DNA from: Streptomyces rugosispiralis
Lineage (GTDB): Bacteria > Actinomycetota > Actinomycetes > Streptomycetales > Streptomycetaceae
Assembly (NCBI RefSeq): GCF_024505145.1
Contig: NZ_JANIAA010000015.1
Location: 124,001 to 188,000, forward strand
Direction: 5' to 3'
Length of the DNA stretch: 64,000 nucleotides
Under the pieces are notes generated by a model, which saw only the letters and a list, made by a program, of their open reading frames with translations, was not told where the DNA came from and ran no database searches. A program made the translations under genes and the position numbers. This document shows positions 8,681 to 17,574 of this stretch, one piece after another. How positions within the stretch are numbered: the stretch's first letter is position 1; each line of letters begins with the position of its first letter.

Positions 8681-9706
8681 ATGACCGCACCTTCCGGTTT
8701 CACCCCTGATACGGCCGCGCCCCCCGCAGGGCAGGGGGGCGCGGCCCCGCGCGCCGCGACCGCGCCGGCGCCCGACCCGGCCGAGCAGCGGCGCCGCGAC
8801 CGGCGCAGCCGCCGCTACCGCTGGGATGTGCGATGGAGCCCGTACGCCTTCGTCGCCCCCTTCTTCGTCTTCTTCGCCGCCTTCGGCCTCTTCCCGCTGC
8901 TCTACACCGGGTGGGCCTCGCTGCACCAGGTGGAGCTCACCGACCCCACCCATATGGAGTGGGCGGGGTGGCACAACTTCTCCAGGCTGTGGGAGGACGA
9001 GTTCTTCTGGAAAGCGCTGCGGAACACCTTCACCATCGGGGTGATCTCCACCGTTCCGCAGCTGATGATGGCTCTCGGGATCGCGCATCTGCTCAACTAC
9101 CGGCTGCGCGCCTCGATGTTCTTCCGGGTGGCGATCCTCACCCCGTACGCCACCTCCGTCGCCGCCGCCACGCTGGTGTTCGCGCTGCTCTTCGGGCGTG
9201 ACTACGGCATGGTCAACTGGTCTCTCGGGCTGGTCGGACTGGACGGCATCGACTGGCAGAACGGCACCTGGACCTCGCAGATCGCGGTCTCCACGGTCGT
9301 CATCTGGCGGTGGACCGGTTACAACGCGCTGATCTACCTGGCCGCCATGCAGGCCGTGCCGAACGATCTGTACGAGTCGGCGGCGCTGGACGGGGCCTCG
9401 CGCTGGAAGCAGTTCCTGCATGTCACCGTCCCTTCGCTGCGGCCCACCATCCTCTTCACGGTCGTCGTCTCCACGATCGGGGCCACTCAGCTCTTCGGTG
9501 AGCCGCTGCTGTTCAACACCGCGGGGACGGCCACCGGCGGCGCCGATCACCAGTACCAGACGCTCGGCCTGTACATGTACGAGCAGGGCTGGGTGAATCT
9601 GCACCTCGGCCGGGCCTCCGCCATCGCCTGGACGATGTTCCTGATCCTGCTGCTGATCGCCGCGGCCAACGCGCTGTTCGCGCGGCGGCTGCGAAAGAGC
9701 CAGTGA
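8681..9706 (+). CDS. cebF: CebF, cellobiose ABC permease
   Basis: One of two membrane subunits of the importer (341 aa). A cytoplasmic basic N-terminus (RRRDRRSRRYR) is followed by about six membrane spans starting with WSPYAFVAPFFVFFAAFGLF. The permease EAA-type loop is seen as YESAALDGASRWKQFLHVTVP. The start 7 nt after the cebE stop has only a weak ribosome site (CCCGGAC), so coupling to cebE is likely. Confidence 0.92.
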   Translation: MTAPSGFTPDTAAPPAGQGGAAPRAATAPAPDPAEQRRRDRRSRRYRWDVRWSPYAFVAPFFVFFAAFGLFPLLYTGWASLHQVELTDPTHMEWAGWHNFSRLWEDEFFWKALRNTFTIGVISTVPQLMMALGIAHLLNYRLRASMFFRVAILTPYATSVAAATLVFALLFGRDYGMVNWSLGLVGLDGIDWQNGTWTSQIAVSTVVIWRWTGYNALIYLAAMQAVPNDLYESAALDGASRWKQFLHVTVPSLRPTILFTVVVSTIGATQLFGEPLLFNTAGTATGGADHQYQTLGLYMYEQGWVNLHLGRASAIAWTMFLILLLIAAANALFARRLRKSQ

Positions 9707-9723
9707 GCGAGACGAGGAGAACC

Positions 9724-10638
9724 ATGAGCGCCACTGTCTCTTCCCGGCAGCCACTCGATCCGGCGGCTCCCGCGCGCACCACTCCGCGGGGCGGAAAGGG
9801 CCGCGGCCGAGCGGGCAGGCAGCTGCACGGGGGCAAGATCACCTACGCCGTGCTGATCCTGTTCACCATAGGCTCGCTCTTCCCGCTGGTGTGGACCGCC
9901 ATCGCCGCCTCCCGCACCAACACCCGGCTGGCCCAGACACCCCCTCCCCTGTGGTTCGGCGGCAACCTCTTCAACAACCTGGACAAGGCGTGGAACGGCG
10001 CCAACATGGGCACCGCGCTGCTCAACACGACGGTGGTGGCGGGCACGGTCGCGGCGTCGACCGTGCTGTTCTCGACCGTCGCGGGCTTCGCCTTCGCCAA
10101 GCTGCGCTTCCGCTTCAAGAACATCCTGCTGATGCTCACCATCGGGACGATGATGGTGCCGCCCCAGCTCAGCGTGGTGCCGCTGTACATGATGGTGGCC
10201 AAGCTGGAGTGGACCGACCAACTCCAGGCGGTCATCGTGCCGACGCTCGTCAGCGCCTTCGGGGTCTTCTTCATGCGGCAGTACCTCTCCCAGGCGCTGC
10301 CGACCGAGCTGATCGAGGCGGCGCGGATGGACGGCGCGAGCAGCCTGCGGATCATCTGGCATGTCGTCTTCCCGGCGGCGCGTCCGGCGATGGCGGTGCT
10401 GGGGATGCTCACCTTCGTCCAATCGTGGAACGACTTCTTCTGGCCGTTCATCGCGCTCACGCAGAACGGCAACCCGACCATGCAGGTGGCCCTGACCGGT
10501 CTGAGCCGGGGGTACACCCCGGATCAATCTCTGATCATGGCGGGGGCGCTGGTGGGCACCCTGCCGCTGCTGATCGCCTTCGTCCTCTTCGGCAAGCAGA
10601 TTGTGGGGGGCATCATGCAGGGCGCGGTCAAGGGCTGA
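9724..10638 (+). CDS. cebG: CebG, cellobiose ABC permease
   Basis: The second membrane subunit (304 aa), with six predicted spans beginning TYAVLILFTIGSLFPLVWTA and the coupling loop LIEAARMDGASSLRIIWHVV. A GTG at 9703 overlaps the cebF stop and would add 7 residues. The ATG at 9724 is preferred because GAGGAGA lies about 5 nt ahead of it. Confidence 0.92.
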   Translation: MSATVSSRQPLDPAAPARTTPRGGKGRGRAGRQLHGGKITYAVLILFTIGSLFPLVWTAIAASRTNTRLAQTPPPLWFGGNLFNNLDKAWNGANMGTALLNTTVVAGTVAASTVLFSTVAGFAFAKLRFRFKNILLMLTIGTMMVPPQLSVVPLYMMVAKLEWTDQLQAVIVPTLVSAFGVFFMRQYLSQALPTELIEAARMDGASSLRIIWHVVFPAARPAMAVLGMLTFVQSWNDFFWPFIALTQNGNPTMQVALTGLSRGYTPDQSLIMAGALVGTLPLLIAFVLFGKQIVGGIMQGAVKG

Positions 10639-10699
10639 GCGCCCCGCGACCACCGCTCCGTCCTCCCTCCCCATTTCTTCCCCTCCCCACGACCTCGAA

Positions 10700-10713
10700 T
10701 GGGAGCGCTTCCA
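10700..10713. promoter_or_regulatory. CebR operator (13/14) overlapping the bglC start
   Basis: TGGGAGCGCTTCCA ends on the A of the bglC ATG and includes the only plausible ribosome site (GGGAG). CebR bound here could act as a roadblock to transcription entering bglC from cebG. Confidence 0.85.
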
Positions 10714-12119
10714 TGACTCTTACCTTCCCGCCCGGATTCCTGTGGGGAGCGGCCTCGGCCGCCTATCAGGTCGAGGGCGCCGCCCAGGAGGACGGCCGCA
10801 CTCCCTCCATCTGGGACACCTTCAGCCACACCCCCGGCAAGGTGCTCGCCGGTGACACCGGTGATGTGGCGGTCGACCACTACCACCGGTTCCGCGAGGA
10901 CGTCCGGCTGATGGCGGAGCTGAACCTGGGGGCGTACCGCTTCTCGGTGTCCTGGTCACGGGTGCAGCCGACCGGCCGGGGACCGGCCGTGCAGCGCGGG
11001 CTCGACTTCTACCGCTCGCTGGTGGACGAACTGCTGGGCGCGGGCATCCAGCCGGTGGTCACCCTCTACCACTGGGACCTGCCCCAGGAGCTGGAGAACG
11101 CGGGCGGGTGGCCGGAGCGCGAGACCGCCGAGCGGTTCGCCGAGTACGCGGGCATCGTGGCGGAGGCGCTGGGCGACCGCGTCGAGTTCTGGACCACCCT
11201 CAACGAGCCGTGGTGCAGCGCCTTCCTGGGCTATGGCTCGGGGGTGCACGCCCCGGGCCGCACCGAGCGGCTGGCCCCGCTGCGCGCCGCCCATCATCTG
11301 AACCTCGCCCATGGCCTCGGCGCCCAGGCGCTGCGCGCCGCGCTCCCCGCCCGCGCCCAGCTCGCCATCAGCCTCAACCCGGCCGTGGTCCGGCCGCTCA
11401 CCGACAAGCCCGAGGACCTGGACGCTCAGCGCCGTATCGACGCGCTGGCCAATCGCGTCTTCACCGGGCCGCTGCTGCGCGGTGCGTACCCCAGCGACCT
11501 GATCAAGGACACCGCCTCGATCACCGACTGGTCGTTCGTCCGCGATGGCGATCTGGCCGTCATCAAGCACCCCCTGGACGCGCTGGGCATCAATTACTAC
11601 ACACCGTCATTGGTATCAGCCGCCACCGACAACGACGGCTCGCCCGCCCGCCACGACGGCCACGGCGCCAGCGCCCACTCCCCCTGGCCGGGCTCGGAGC
11701 AGGTGGCGTTCCACCAGACCCCGGGCGAGCGCACCGAGATGGGCTGGACGATCGACCCGAGCGGGCTGCACGACCTGCTGATGCGCTACAGCCGTGAGGC
11801 GCCGGGCGTACCGCTGTACATCACCGAGAACGGCGCCGCGTTCGACGACAAGCCGGACGCGGAGGGCGCGGTCCACGATCCACGGCGGATCGACTACCTC
11901 CAGGCCCATCTGGCCGTGGCCCACCAGGCCATCGCGGACGGCGCCGATCTGCGCGGCTACTTCCTGTGGTCGCTGATGGACAATTTCGAATGGGCGTACG
12001 GCTACAGCAAGCGCTTCGGCGCGGTCTACGTCGACTATCCGACGCAGGCCCGGGTGCCGAAGTCGAGCGCCCGATGGTACGCCCGGGTGGCCCGCTCCGG
12101 AGAGCTTCCGGCGGCCTGA
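10713..12119 (+). CDS. bglC: BglC, intracellular GH1 beta-glucosidase
   Basis: Hydrolyses imported cellobiose and cellotriose to glucose in the cytoplasm (468 aa, no signal peptide). GH1 hallmarks: FLWGAASAAYQVEGA at the N-terminus, the acid/base TLNEPW (E165), and the nucleophile ITENG (E372), with WSLMDNFEWAYGY near the end. It is the last gene of the ceb operon. In Streptomyces it also removes the CebR inducer and so resets repression. A 14-bp CebR box overlaps its start. Confidence 0.95.
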   Translation: MTLTFPPGFLWGAASAAYQVEGAAQEDGRTPSIWDTFSHTPGKVLAGDTGDVAVDHYHRFREDVRLMAELNLGAYRFSVSWSRVQPTGRGPAVQRGLDFYRSLVDELLGAGIQPVVTLYHWDLPQELENAGGWPERETAERFAEYAGIVAEALGDRVEFWTTLNEPWCSAFLGYGSGVHAPGRTERLAPLRAAHHLNLAHGLGAQALRAALPARAQLAISLNPAVVRPLTDKPEDLDAQRRIDALANRVFTGPLLRGAYPSDLIKDTASITDWSFVRDGDLAVIKHPLDALGINYYTPSLVSAATDNDGSPARHDGHGASAHSPWPGSEQVAFHQTPGERTEMGWTIDPSGLHDLLMRYSREAPGVPLYITENGAAFDDKPDAEGAVHDPRRIDYLQAHLAVAHQAIADGADLRGYFLWSLMDNFEWAYGYSKRFGAVYVDYPTQARVPKSSARWYARVARSGELPAA

Positions 12120-12130
12120 CCGGGGCCCGC

Positions 12131-12172
12131 GTCCGCGGCGCCGCCCGCTGGGGGGCGGGCGGCGCCGCGGAC
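12131..12172. terminator. 18-bp perfect hairpin ending the ceb operon
   Basis: GTCCGCGGCGCCGCCCGC (12131-12148) pairs perfectly with 12155-12172 around a 6-nt loop, 11 nt after the bglC stop. Confidence 0.88.
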
Positions 12173-12184
12173 GGCGGTGAAGGC

Positions 12185-12247
12185 GGGCAGGCCGCGTCAC
12201 GGACGGCAGTGGGGGTGGGCAGGCCGCGTCACGGACGGCAATGGGGG
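12185..12247. repeat. Two tandem copies of a 32-bp unit
   Basis: The unit beginning GGGCAGGCCGCGTCACGG occurs at 12185 and again at 12217, differing at one or two bases. It lies in the 246-bp gap between bglC and the cytochrome b gene, which otherwise shows only the terminator and no clear promoter. Confidence 0.75.
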
Positions 12248-12365
12248 AACAGGCACCCGGGCGCAAGCCGGTCGGCGCGTTCTTCCTTCAATGGGGTTAC
12301 GCCGTGACCCACCCGGCGGAAGGGCGCGGTCATCCGTGGAGAATGCCTGGTAAACCCATTGAGAC

Positions 12366-14048
12366 ATGAGAGCATTTCCGGAGCGCCGGCAGAGGTTCCG
12401 CGATGAGCCATCCGGTCGGCGCGCCCCCGCCGGAAAAGGCGAGGCCCTCGCCGGCTGGTTCGACGGCCGGGTGGGCCTGTTCAAGATGGCCAAGGCCAAT
12501 CTGCGCAAGGTCTTCCCCGACCACTGGTCGTTCCTGATCGGCGAGATCGCCCTCTATACGTTCATCATCATCATTCTGACCGGGGTCTATCTGACCCTGT
12601 TCTTCAAACCGGCGATGAACGAGGTGGTCTACGACGGCCGGTGGACGCCGCTGAGCGGCATCCGCATGTCGCAGGCGTACGAGTCCACGCTGCACATCAG
12701 CTTCGATGTGCGCGGCGGACTGCTGATGCGGCAGGTCCACCACTGGGCGGCGATCGTCTTCATCGCCAGCATGATCGTCCATATGATGCGGACGTTCTTC
12801 AACGGCGTCTTCCGCAAACCGCGCGAGATCAACTGGCTGTCCGGCGCCGGTCTGCTGATCCTCGGGATGTTCGACGGCTTCATGGGCTATTCACTGCCCG
12901 ACGATCTGCTGTCCGGCACCGGTCTGCGCTTCATGGAGGGCGCGATTCTGTCGATCCCGATCGTCGGCACCTATCTGTCGTTCTTCTTCTTCGACGGCCA
13001 ATTCCCGGGATCGGCGATCGTGCCGCGATTGTTCACGGTGCATGTGCTGCTGATTCCGGGCATCATGCTCGGGCTGCTGGCGCTCCATATGATCCTGCTC
13101 GTCTATCACAAGCACACCCATCATCCGGGGCCCGGAAAGAAGAACATGAATATCGTGGGGCCACCGCTGTGGCCGGTCTATGTGGCCAAGTCCGGCGGAT
13201 TCTTCTTCCTGGTCTTCGGCGTCACCACCCTGATGTCGGCCATCGCCCAGATCAATCCGGTGTGGTCCTATGGCCCCTACCGCCCCGACCAGGTGTCCAC
13301 CGACGCCCAGCCCGACTGGTACATGGGCTATTCCGAAGGGCTGATCCGGCTGATGCCGGGCTGGGAGATCAATCTCTGGGGCCACACCCTGGTGCTCGGG
13401 GTGCTGATCCCCTTCCTGGTCTTCCCCACGGTGCTGCTGGTCATCTGGCTCTATCCGTTCCTGGAGGCGTGGATCACCGGGGACAGACGCGAGCACCATC
13501 TCAACGAGCGGCCACGCAACGCACCCACCCGAACCGCCTTCGGCGCCGCCTGGATCGCCCTCTACGCGGTGCTGCTGGCGGGTGGCGGCAATGACCTCAT
13601 CGCCACCCACTTCCAGCTCTCCATCAACGCGATCACCTGGACCTGCCGGATCGCCTTCTTCGTGGCACCGGTCGTGGTCTTCGTCATCACCAAGCGGATC
13701 TGTCTCGGCCTTCAGCACAAGGACCGGCAGAAGCTGCTGCACGGCCGTGAGAGCGGCATCATCCAGCGGCTGCCGCACGGCGAGTACGCCGAGGTGCATG
13801 AGCCGCTCTCGCCCGGGGAGAAGTACACGCTGACCGCGTATGAGCAGTATCTGCCGCTGGAGCTGCCGCCGTCGGTCGACGAGGCCGGGGTCGCCCGGAA
13901 GCTCTCCTTCAAGGAGCGGCTGCGGGTCTCGCTGTCCCGGAGCTACTTCGGCCGCGACGGCCAGGTCGCCAAGCTCACGAAGGAGCAGGTGGCGGAGCAC
14001 GAGGAGCATGCGACGGAGGAGCGGGCGGAGGAACCGCAGCGGCCCTAG
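12366..14048 (+). CDS. Cytochrome bc1 complex subunit b (QcrB paralogue, standalone)
   Basis: A membrane haem-b protein (560 aa) of the menaquinol-cytochrome c reductase type. Residues about 60-420 hold 8-9 spans. Haem-ligand histidines are seen in QVHHWAAIVFIASMIVHMMR and LFTVHVLLIPGIMLGLLALH, and the Qo-site motif appears as PDWY (actinobacterial form of PEWY). A hydrophilic tail of about 110 residues follows. The usual partners qcrC and qcrA are absent on both sides, unlike the ctaE-qcrCAB operon, so this is an extra copy. The ATG lacks a good ribosome site, so the start is uncertain (a later in-frame Met is at about residue 41). Confidence 0.88.
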   Translation: MRAFPERRQRFRDEPSGRRAPAGKGEALAGWFDGRVGLFKMAKANLRKVFPDHWSFLIGEIALYTFIIIILTGVYLTLFFKPAMNEVVYDGRWTPLSGIRMSQAYESTLHISFDVRGGLLMRQVHHWAAIVFIASMIVHMMRTFFNGVFRKPREINWLSGAGLLILGMFDGFMGYSLPDDLLSGTGLRFMEGAILSIPIVGTYLSFFFFDGQFPGSAIVPRLFTVHVLLIPGIMLGLLALHMILLVYHKHTHHPGPGKKNMNIVGPPLWPVYVAKSGGFFFLVFGVTTLMSAIAQINPVWSYGPYRPDQVSTDAQPDWYMGYSEGLIRLMPGWEINLWGHTLVLGVLIPFLVFPTVLLVIWLYPFLEAWITGDRREHHLNERPRNAPTRTAFGAAWIALYAVLLAGGGNDLIATHFQLSINAITWTCRIAFFVAPVVVFVITKRICLGLQHKDRQKLLHGRESGIIQRLPHGEYAEVHEPLSPGEKYTLTAYEQYLPLELPPSVDEAGVARKLSFKERLRVSLSRSYFGRDGQVAKLTKEQVAEHEEHATEERAEEPQRP

Positions 14049-14108
14049 GGGGTGTCCGGCGGGGCTTGACGCCTGCGGCGGGGAGGGGAAAGACCCTCCG
14101 GACACCCC
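14049..14108. repeat. 11-bp inverted repeat after the qcrB paralogue
   Basis: GGGGTGTCCGG (14049-14059) is the exact reverse complement of 14098-14108, with a 38-nt interval. It may be a long-loop terminator. A shorter-loop hairpin lies 38 bp further on. Confidence 0.45.
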
Positions 14109-14145
14109 GTGGGACGCCAGGGCACCAGGACGCCAGAACGCGGAA

Positions 14146-14190
14146 ACGGCGGGGCGCGGTGGGTGGGGGATTCCTTCCGCGCCCCGCCGT
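14146..14190. terminator. 14-bp hairpin between convergent qcrB paralogue and chitinase
   Basis: ACGGCGGGGCGCGG (14146-14159) pairs perfectly with 14177-14190 around a 17-nt loop. It is 55 nt beyond the chitinase stop and about 100 nt after the qcrB paralogue. Confidence 0.7.
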
Positions 14191-14245
14191 GTGGGGGGTT
14201 TCCGTGGGGGGTGGCGAATGCGGGGCTTATACGGCTACGCCGTCG

Positions 14246-15298
14246 TCAGCCGTTGTAGGCGCCGAATGCCTTGGTGAAGGCCAGCTCCTCCTGGTCGATC
14301 GAGCTGCAGGTCGGCGACGCGGTGTCCTGCGGGCTGGGGCACTGCTTGTCGCGGGTCGCGGACCACATCGACAGCCAGGCCAGGCCCTTGGACTTGGCGA
14401 ACTCCACCACCTGGGAGGCGTCGTCGACCTTGAATATCTCGTTCTTGACGTCATTGACGCCGATCATCGGGGTGACCGCGACGGTCTTCCACGCCTCGTC
14501 GTCGCTCAGCCCCAGCGCGTCCTTGATCTGGCCCTGGGTCGCGGTGGCGGCGTCGATCGCGTACTGGCCCATGTCGCCGTCGAAGGACGCGCCGTAGTCC
14601 ATCGCCATGATGTTGACGGCGGAGACCTTCACGCCGTTCTTCTTGGCGTCGGCGACGAGGTCGACACCGTCCTGGGTGAGGCCGGTCGGAAGCACCGGCA
14701 GGGTGAAGGAGACATCCAGGTCCGAGTGCTGCTCCTGCAGCTTGGCTATCGCCTGGGCACGGCGGGTGTTGGCCTCCTTGTTCGGAAGCGCGCTGCCCTC
14801 GATGTCGAAGTCGACCTTGGTGAGCTTGAGGGCGTCCACGACCTTGCCGTAGGCCGCGGCGAGCTCGTCCGCCGAGATGCAGGCCAGACCCAGCTCGGAG
14901 CCGGAGGCGCCGCCGAAGGAGACCCGGACGTCGCCGCCCTTCGCGCGCAACTGCTCGGTCTGCTTGGCCACCTCGTTGTCACCGACCTCGGTGACGCCGC
15001 CCCACTTGGGGGTACAGCCGCCACCGGAGGTGATGAAGGCGAGGTTGAACTCCTTGACGCCGGTCTTGTCGGCGGTGCCCACCATGTCGTAGGCGGGGTA
15101 GAGCGAGGTGTCGATGTACGGGGCGAAGCCGCCCGCCGCCGCGGCGGGCTTCTCGGAGGCGGAGGTCTTCTCGGAGATGGTTCCCGCGTTCGCCGCCCCG
15201 CTGAGCGCGAACGCCGTGCCACCGGCCACGAGGGCGGCGACGGTCGCGCCGATCACCTTGGTGGTCCGGCTCGCCTTGCGACGGTGCGTGCTGCTCAT
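14246..15298 (-). CDS. Secreted GH18 chitinase
   Basis: A 350-aa enzyme with a basic start (MSSTHRRKASRTTKVIG), a signal peptide ending near SGAANA-GT and a short linker. The GH18 barrel starts at about residue 60 (FAPYIDTSLYPAYDM). The catalytic DxDxE is seen as KVDFDIEGS, the preceding strand as VRVSFGGASGSELG, and later MAMDYG and WLSMWSATRD. The DxxDxDxE motif lacks its first Asp. No substrate-binding module is present. The ATG at 15298 fits the signal peptide, though its ribosome site is modest (AAGGCAGG). Its job is probably chitin degradation, but some relatives act on peptidoglycan-like substrates. Confidence 0.85.
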   Translation of the reverse strand: MSSTHRRKASRTTKVIGATVAALVAGGTAFALSGAANAGTISEKTSASEKPAAAAGGFAPYIDTSLYPAYDMVGTADKTGVKEFNLAFITSGGGCTPKWGGVTEVGDNEVAKQTEQLRAKGGDVRVSFGGASGSELGLACISADELAAAYGKVVDALKLTKVDFDIEGSALPNKEANTRRAQAIAKLQEQHSDLDVSFTLPVLPTGLTQDGVDLVADAKKNGVKVSAVNIMAMDYGASFDGDMGQYAIDAATATQGQIKDALGLSDDEAWKTVAVTPMIGVNDVKNEIFKVDDASQVVEFAKSKGLAWLSMWSATRDKQCPSPQDTASPTCSSIDQEELAFTKAFGAYNG

Positions 15299-15436
15299 CA
15301 GGTGCCTGCCTTCGCTGTACGGATGTGGGGGGTGATGGTGCGGGCGACACGCTAGCGAGGGGAAGTCGGACAAACGGCAGGATCCGTGCACCGGCCACGG
15401 ATCTTATGGCTGCCTTAAGGAACCCATCGGAGGCGA

Positions 15437-16831
15437 TTAATGCTCCGCGGGCTCCTTGGTCCGGCTGCGGCCCCGGGTCCTCTTCTTACGGCCGCGCCGC
15501 CGCTGCCCCGGGTCGGCGGAGCCGGCGCCGTTCAGCGAGAGCCACACCCGTACCTCGGTGCCGCCCAGCACGGACCGCCCGATCCGCAGATCGCCACCGG
15601 TGGACTCCGCGACCCGGCGCACGATGTCCAGGCCGAGGCCGGTCGAGCCGGGGCCGCCGTCGCCGTGGCCCCGGCGGAGCGCCGCGTCCGGGTCGGCGAT
15701 GCCGGGGCCCGCGTCGGAGACCAGGATGATCACGCTGTCCTCGCCGTTGTGGACGTCCACCGCGAGCGCCGTGCCCTCGGGGGTGTGCCGGAAGACATTG
15801 CCGAGCAGGGCGTCCAGCGCGGCGCCGAGTTCGGGGCGGGCGACCGGCACCCTTACGGTGCGGTCGACCCCGGCCAGTCGCACCGTACGGTCCTCGTCCT
15901 CGGCGAGCGCGGACCAGAACTCCATCCGGTCCCGGATCACCTCGGAGGCGTCACAGCCGGAGGGGGTGTGGGTCTTCTGCTGGCGGGCGGTGCGGATGAT
16001 CTGGTCGACCTCGCCCTCCAACTGGGCGACGGCGGCGCGGGTCTGGTCGGCCGCCGGTCCCTCGCCCAGCGAGGCGGCGTTGAGGCGCAGCACGGTCAGC
16101 GGGGTGCGGAGCCGGTGGGAGAGGTCGGCGGCCAGCTCGCGCTCACCGGCCAGAAGCTGGACCACCTGGTCGGCCATGGAGTTGAACGCGGCGGCGGCCG
16201 CCCGGAGTTCGGCCGGGCCGTCCTCCGGGACGCGCACCCCTAGCTCGCCCCGGCCCAGGTCGTGGGCGGCCTCGGCGAGCCGTCCGGCGGGACGCACCAG
16301 CCGGGTGCCGAGCCGGTCGGCGATGGCCACCGCGCCGACGATCAGTGCGAGGCCGACGCCCGCGAGCACCAGCCAGGACGTGGTGACCCCGCTGGTGACC
16401 ACGGTCCGCGGGACATACACCTCCACGACCGCGACCTGACCGCTGCTCAGCGCGGTCGGCTGGAGCAGTGCGTAGCCCCCGGGGGCGTCGGACACCGAGG
16501 CGCGGCCGAGCCGCCGCGCGGTGGCCAGCTCGCCCTTGGGCGCCCGGCTCTTGCCCAGGTCGTAGCCGCTCCCCCGCTCCCCCGGCTCATCGGGGACGTG
16601 CACCGCCATCCGGCCGTCCCCGCCCGCCTGGGTGCTGGCGACCGCGCGCTGCAGCCGCGCCCGCTCGGTGGTGATGGCGAGCGCCGGGCCGATGGTGGCG
16701 GCCTGCCGCTCGGCGTCGGCGAACGCCCGGTCCCGGGCCAGCTCCTTGACGACGAGTCCGAGCGGTACGGCGAAGGCGACCACGACCATCGCCGTGACCG
16801 CCAGACAGACCTTGACCAGGGCCCATCTCAC
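15437..16831 (-). CDS. Two-component sensor histidine kinase
   Basis: A membrane HisKA-type kinase (464 aa). It has a first span (about 5-28), an extracytoplasmic sensor of about 110 residues, a second span (about 152-172, WLVLAGVGLALIVGAVAIAD), HAMP, the H-box ELAADLSHRLRTPL, the N-box LLGNVFRHTPEG, and DAGPGIAD and GLGLDIVRR. The C-terminus is very basic. It starts with GTG overlapping the TGA of the response-regulator gene (GTGA), so the pair is coupled. The stimulus is unknown. Confidence 0.9.
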   Translation of the reverse strand: MRWALVKVCLAVTAMVVVAFAVPLGLVVKELARDRAFADAERQAATIGPALAITTERARLQRAVASTQAGGDGRMAVHVPDEPGERGSGYDLGKSRAPKGELATARRLGRASVSDAPGGYALLQPTALSSGQVAVVEVYVPRTVVTSGVTTSWLVLAGVGLALIVGAVAIADRLGTRLVRPAGRLAEAAHDLGRGELGVRVPEDGPAELRAAAAAFNSMADQVVQLLAGERELAADLSHRLRTPLTVLRLNAASLGEGPAADQTRAAVAQLEGEVDQIIRTARQQKTHTPSGCDASEVIRDRMEFWSALAEDEDRTVRLAGVDRTVRVPVARPELGAALDALLGNVFRHTPEGTALAVDVHNGEDSVIILVSDAGPGIADPDAALRRGHGDGGPGSTGLGLDIVRRVAESTGGDLRIGRSVLGGTEVRVWLSLNGAGSADPGQRRRGRKKRTRGRSRTKEPAEH

Positions 16832-17541
16832 GTGTGCTCCGCCGGGGGCTCCAGTTTGACGCCGACCCCGCGCAGCGTATGGAGATAGCGCGGCCGGGCG
16901 GCCGTCTCGCCCAGCTTGCGGCGCAGCCAGGACAGATGGACGTCTATGGTCTGGTCGTCCCCGTACGCCTGCCGCCAGACCTCGGCGAGGAGTTCCCGGC
17001 GCGGCACCACGACACCGGGCCGCCCGGCGAGATAGGCCAGCAGGTCGAACTCGCGCCGGGTCAGATCGAGCGTCATGCCGTCCAACTGGGCCTGACGGCG
17101 CAGCGGATCGACGGCCAGCCCGCCGACCCGGAGCACCGCCGGGGGCGCCGCCGCGCCGCCCGGCTCGCCCGCCCCGCCCCCGCGCGCACGGCGCAGCACG
17201 GCGGTCATCCGGGCGGAGAGATGGGCCACGGAGAACGGTTTGACCAGGTAGTCGTCGGCGCCGTCGTTGAGCAGCCGGACGATCTCGCCCTCGTCGTCAC
17301 GGGCGGTGGCCACGATGACCGGCACATCGGTGATGCCGCGCAGCATCTTGAGCGCCTCCGCCCCGTCCAGATCGGGCAGGCCGAGGTCCAGGATGACGAC
17401 GTCGAATCCGATCTGTGCCACCTCGCGCAACGCCTCCAGGGCGGTGCCGACGCTGCGCACGGTATGGGACGCCTCGGTCAACTGCCGTATGAGGGCTGAG
17501 CGCACGAACTGGTCGTCCTCGACCACAAGCACACTTGCCAT
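16828..17541 (-). CDS. OmpR-family response regulator
   Basis: A 237-aa regulator with a receiver domain (MASVLVVEDD; phospho-acceptor about D52 in VVILDLGLPDLDG; VIVATA; KPF) and a C-terminal winged helix (DLTRREFDLLAYLAG to RYLHTLRGVGVKL). It pairs with the overlapping kinase downstream. The start is set by the conserved receiver beginning; there is no clear ribosome site, so the message may be leaderless. It is divergent from a small exported-protein gene only 33 bp away, a possible target. Confidence 0.92.
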   Translation of the reverse strand: MASVLVVEDDQFVRSALIRQLTEASHTVRSVGTALEALREVAQIGFDVVILDLGLPDLDGAEALKMLRGITDVPVIVATARDDEGEIVRLLNDGADDYLVKPFSVAHLSARMTAVLRRARGGGAGEPGGAAAPPAVLRVGGLAVDPLRRQAQLDGMTLDLTRREFDLLAYLAGRPGVVVPRRELLAEVWRQAYGDDQTIDVHLSWLRRKLGETAARPRYLHTLRGVGVKLEPPAEHT

Positions 17542-17574
17542 GGGCGGCACCGTACGCCATTCGGGTGAGGCAAG

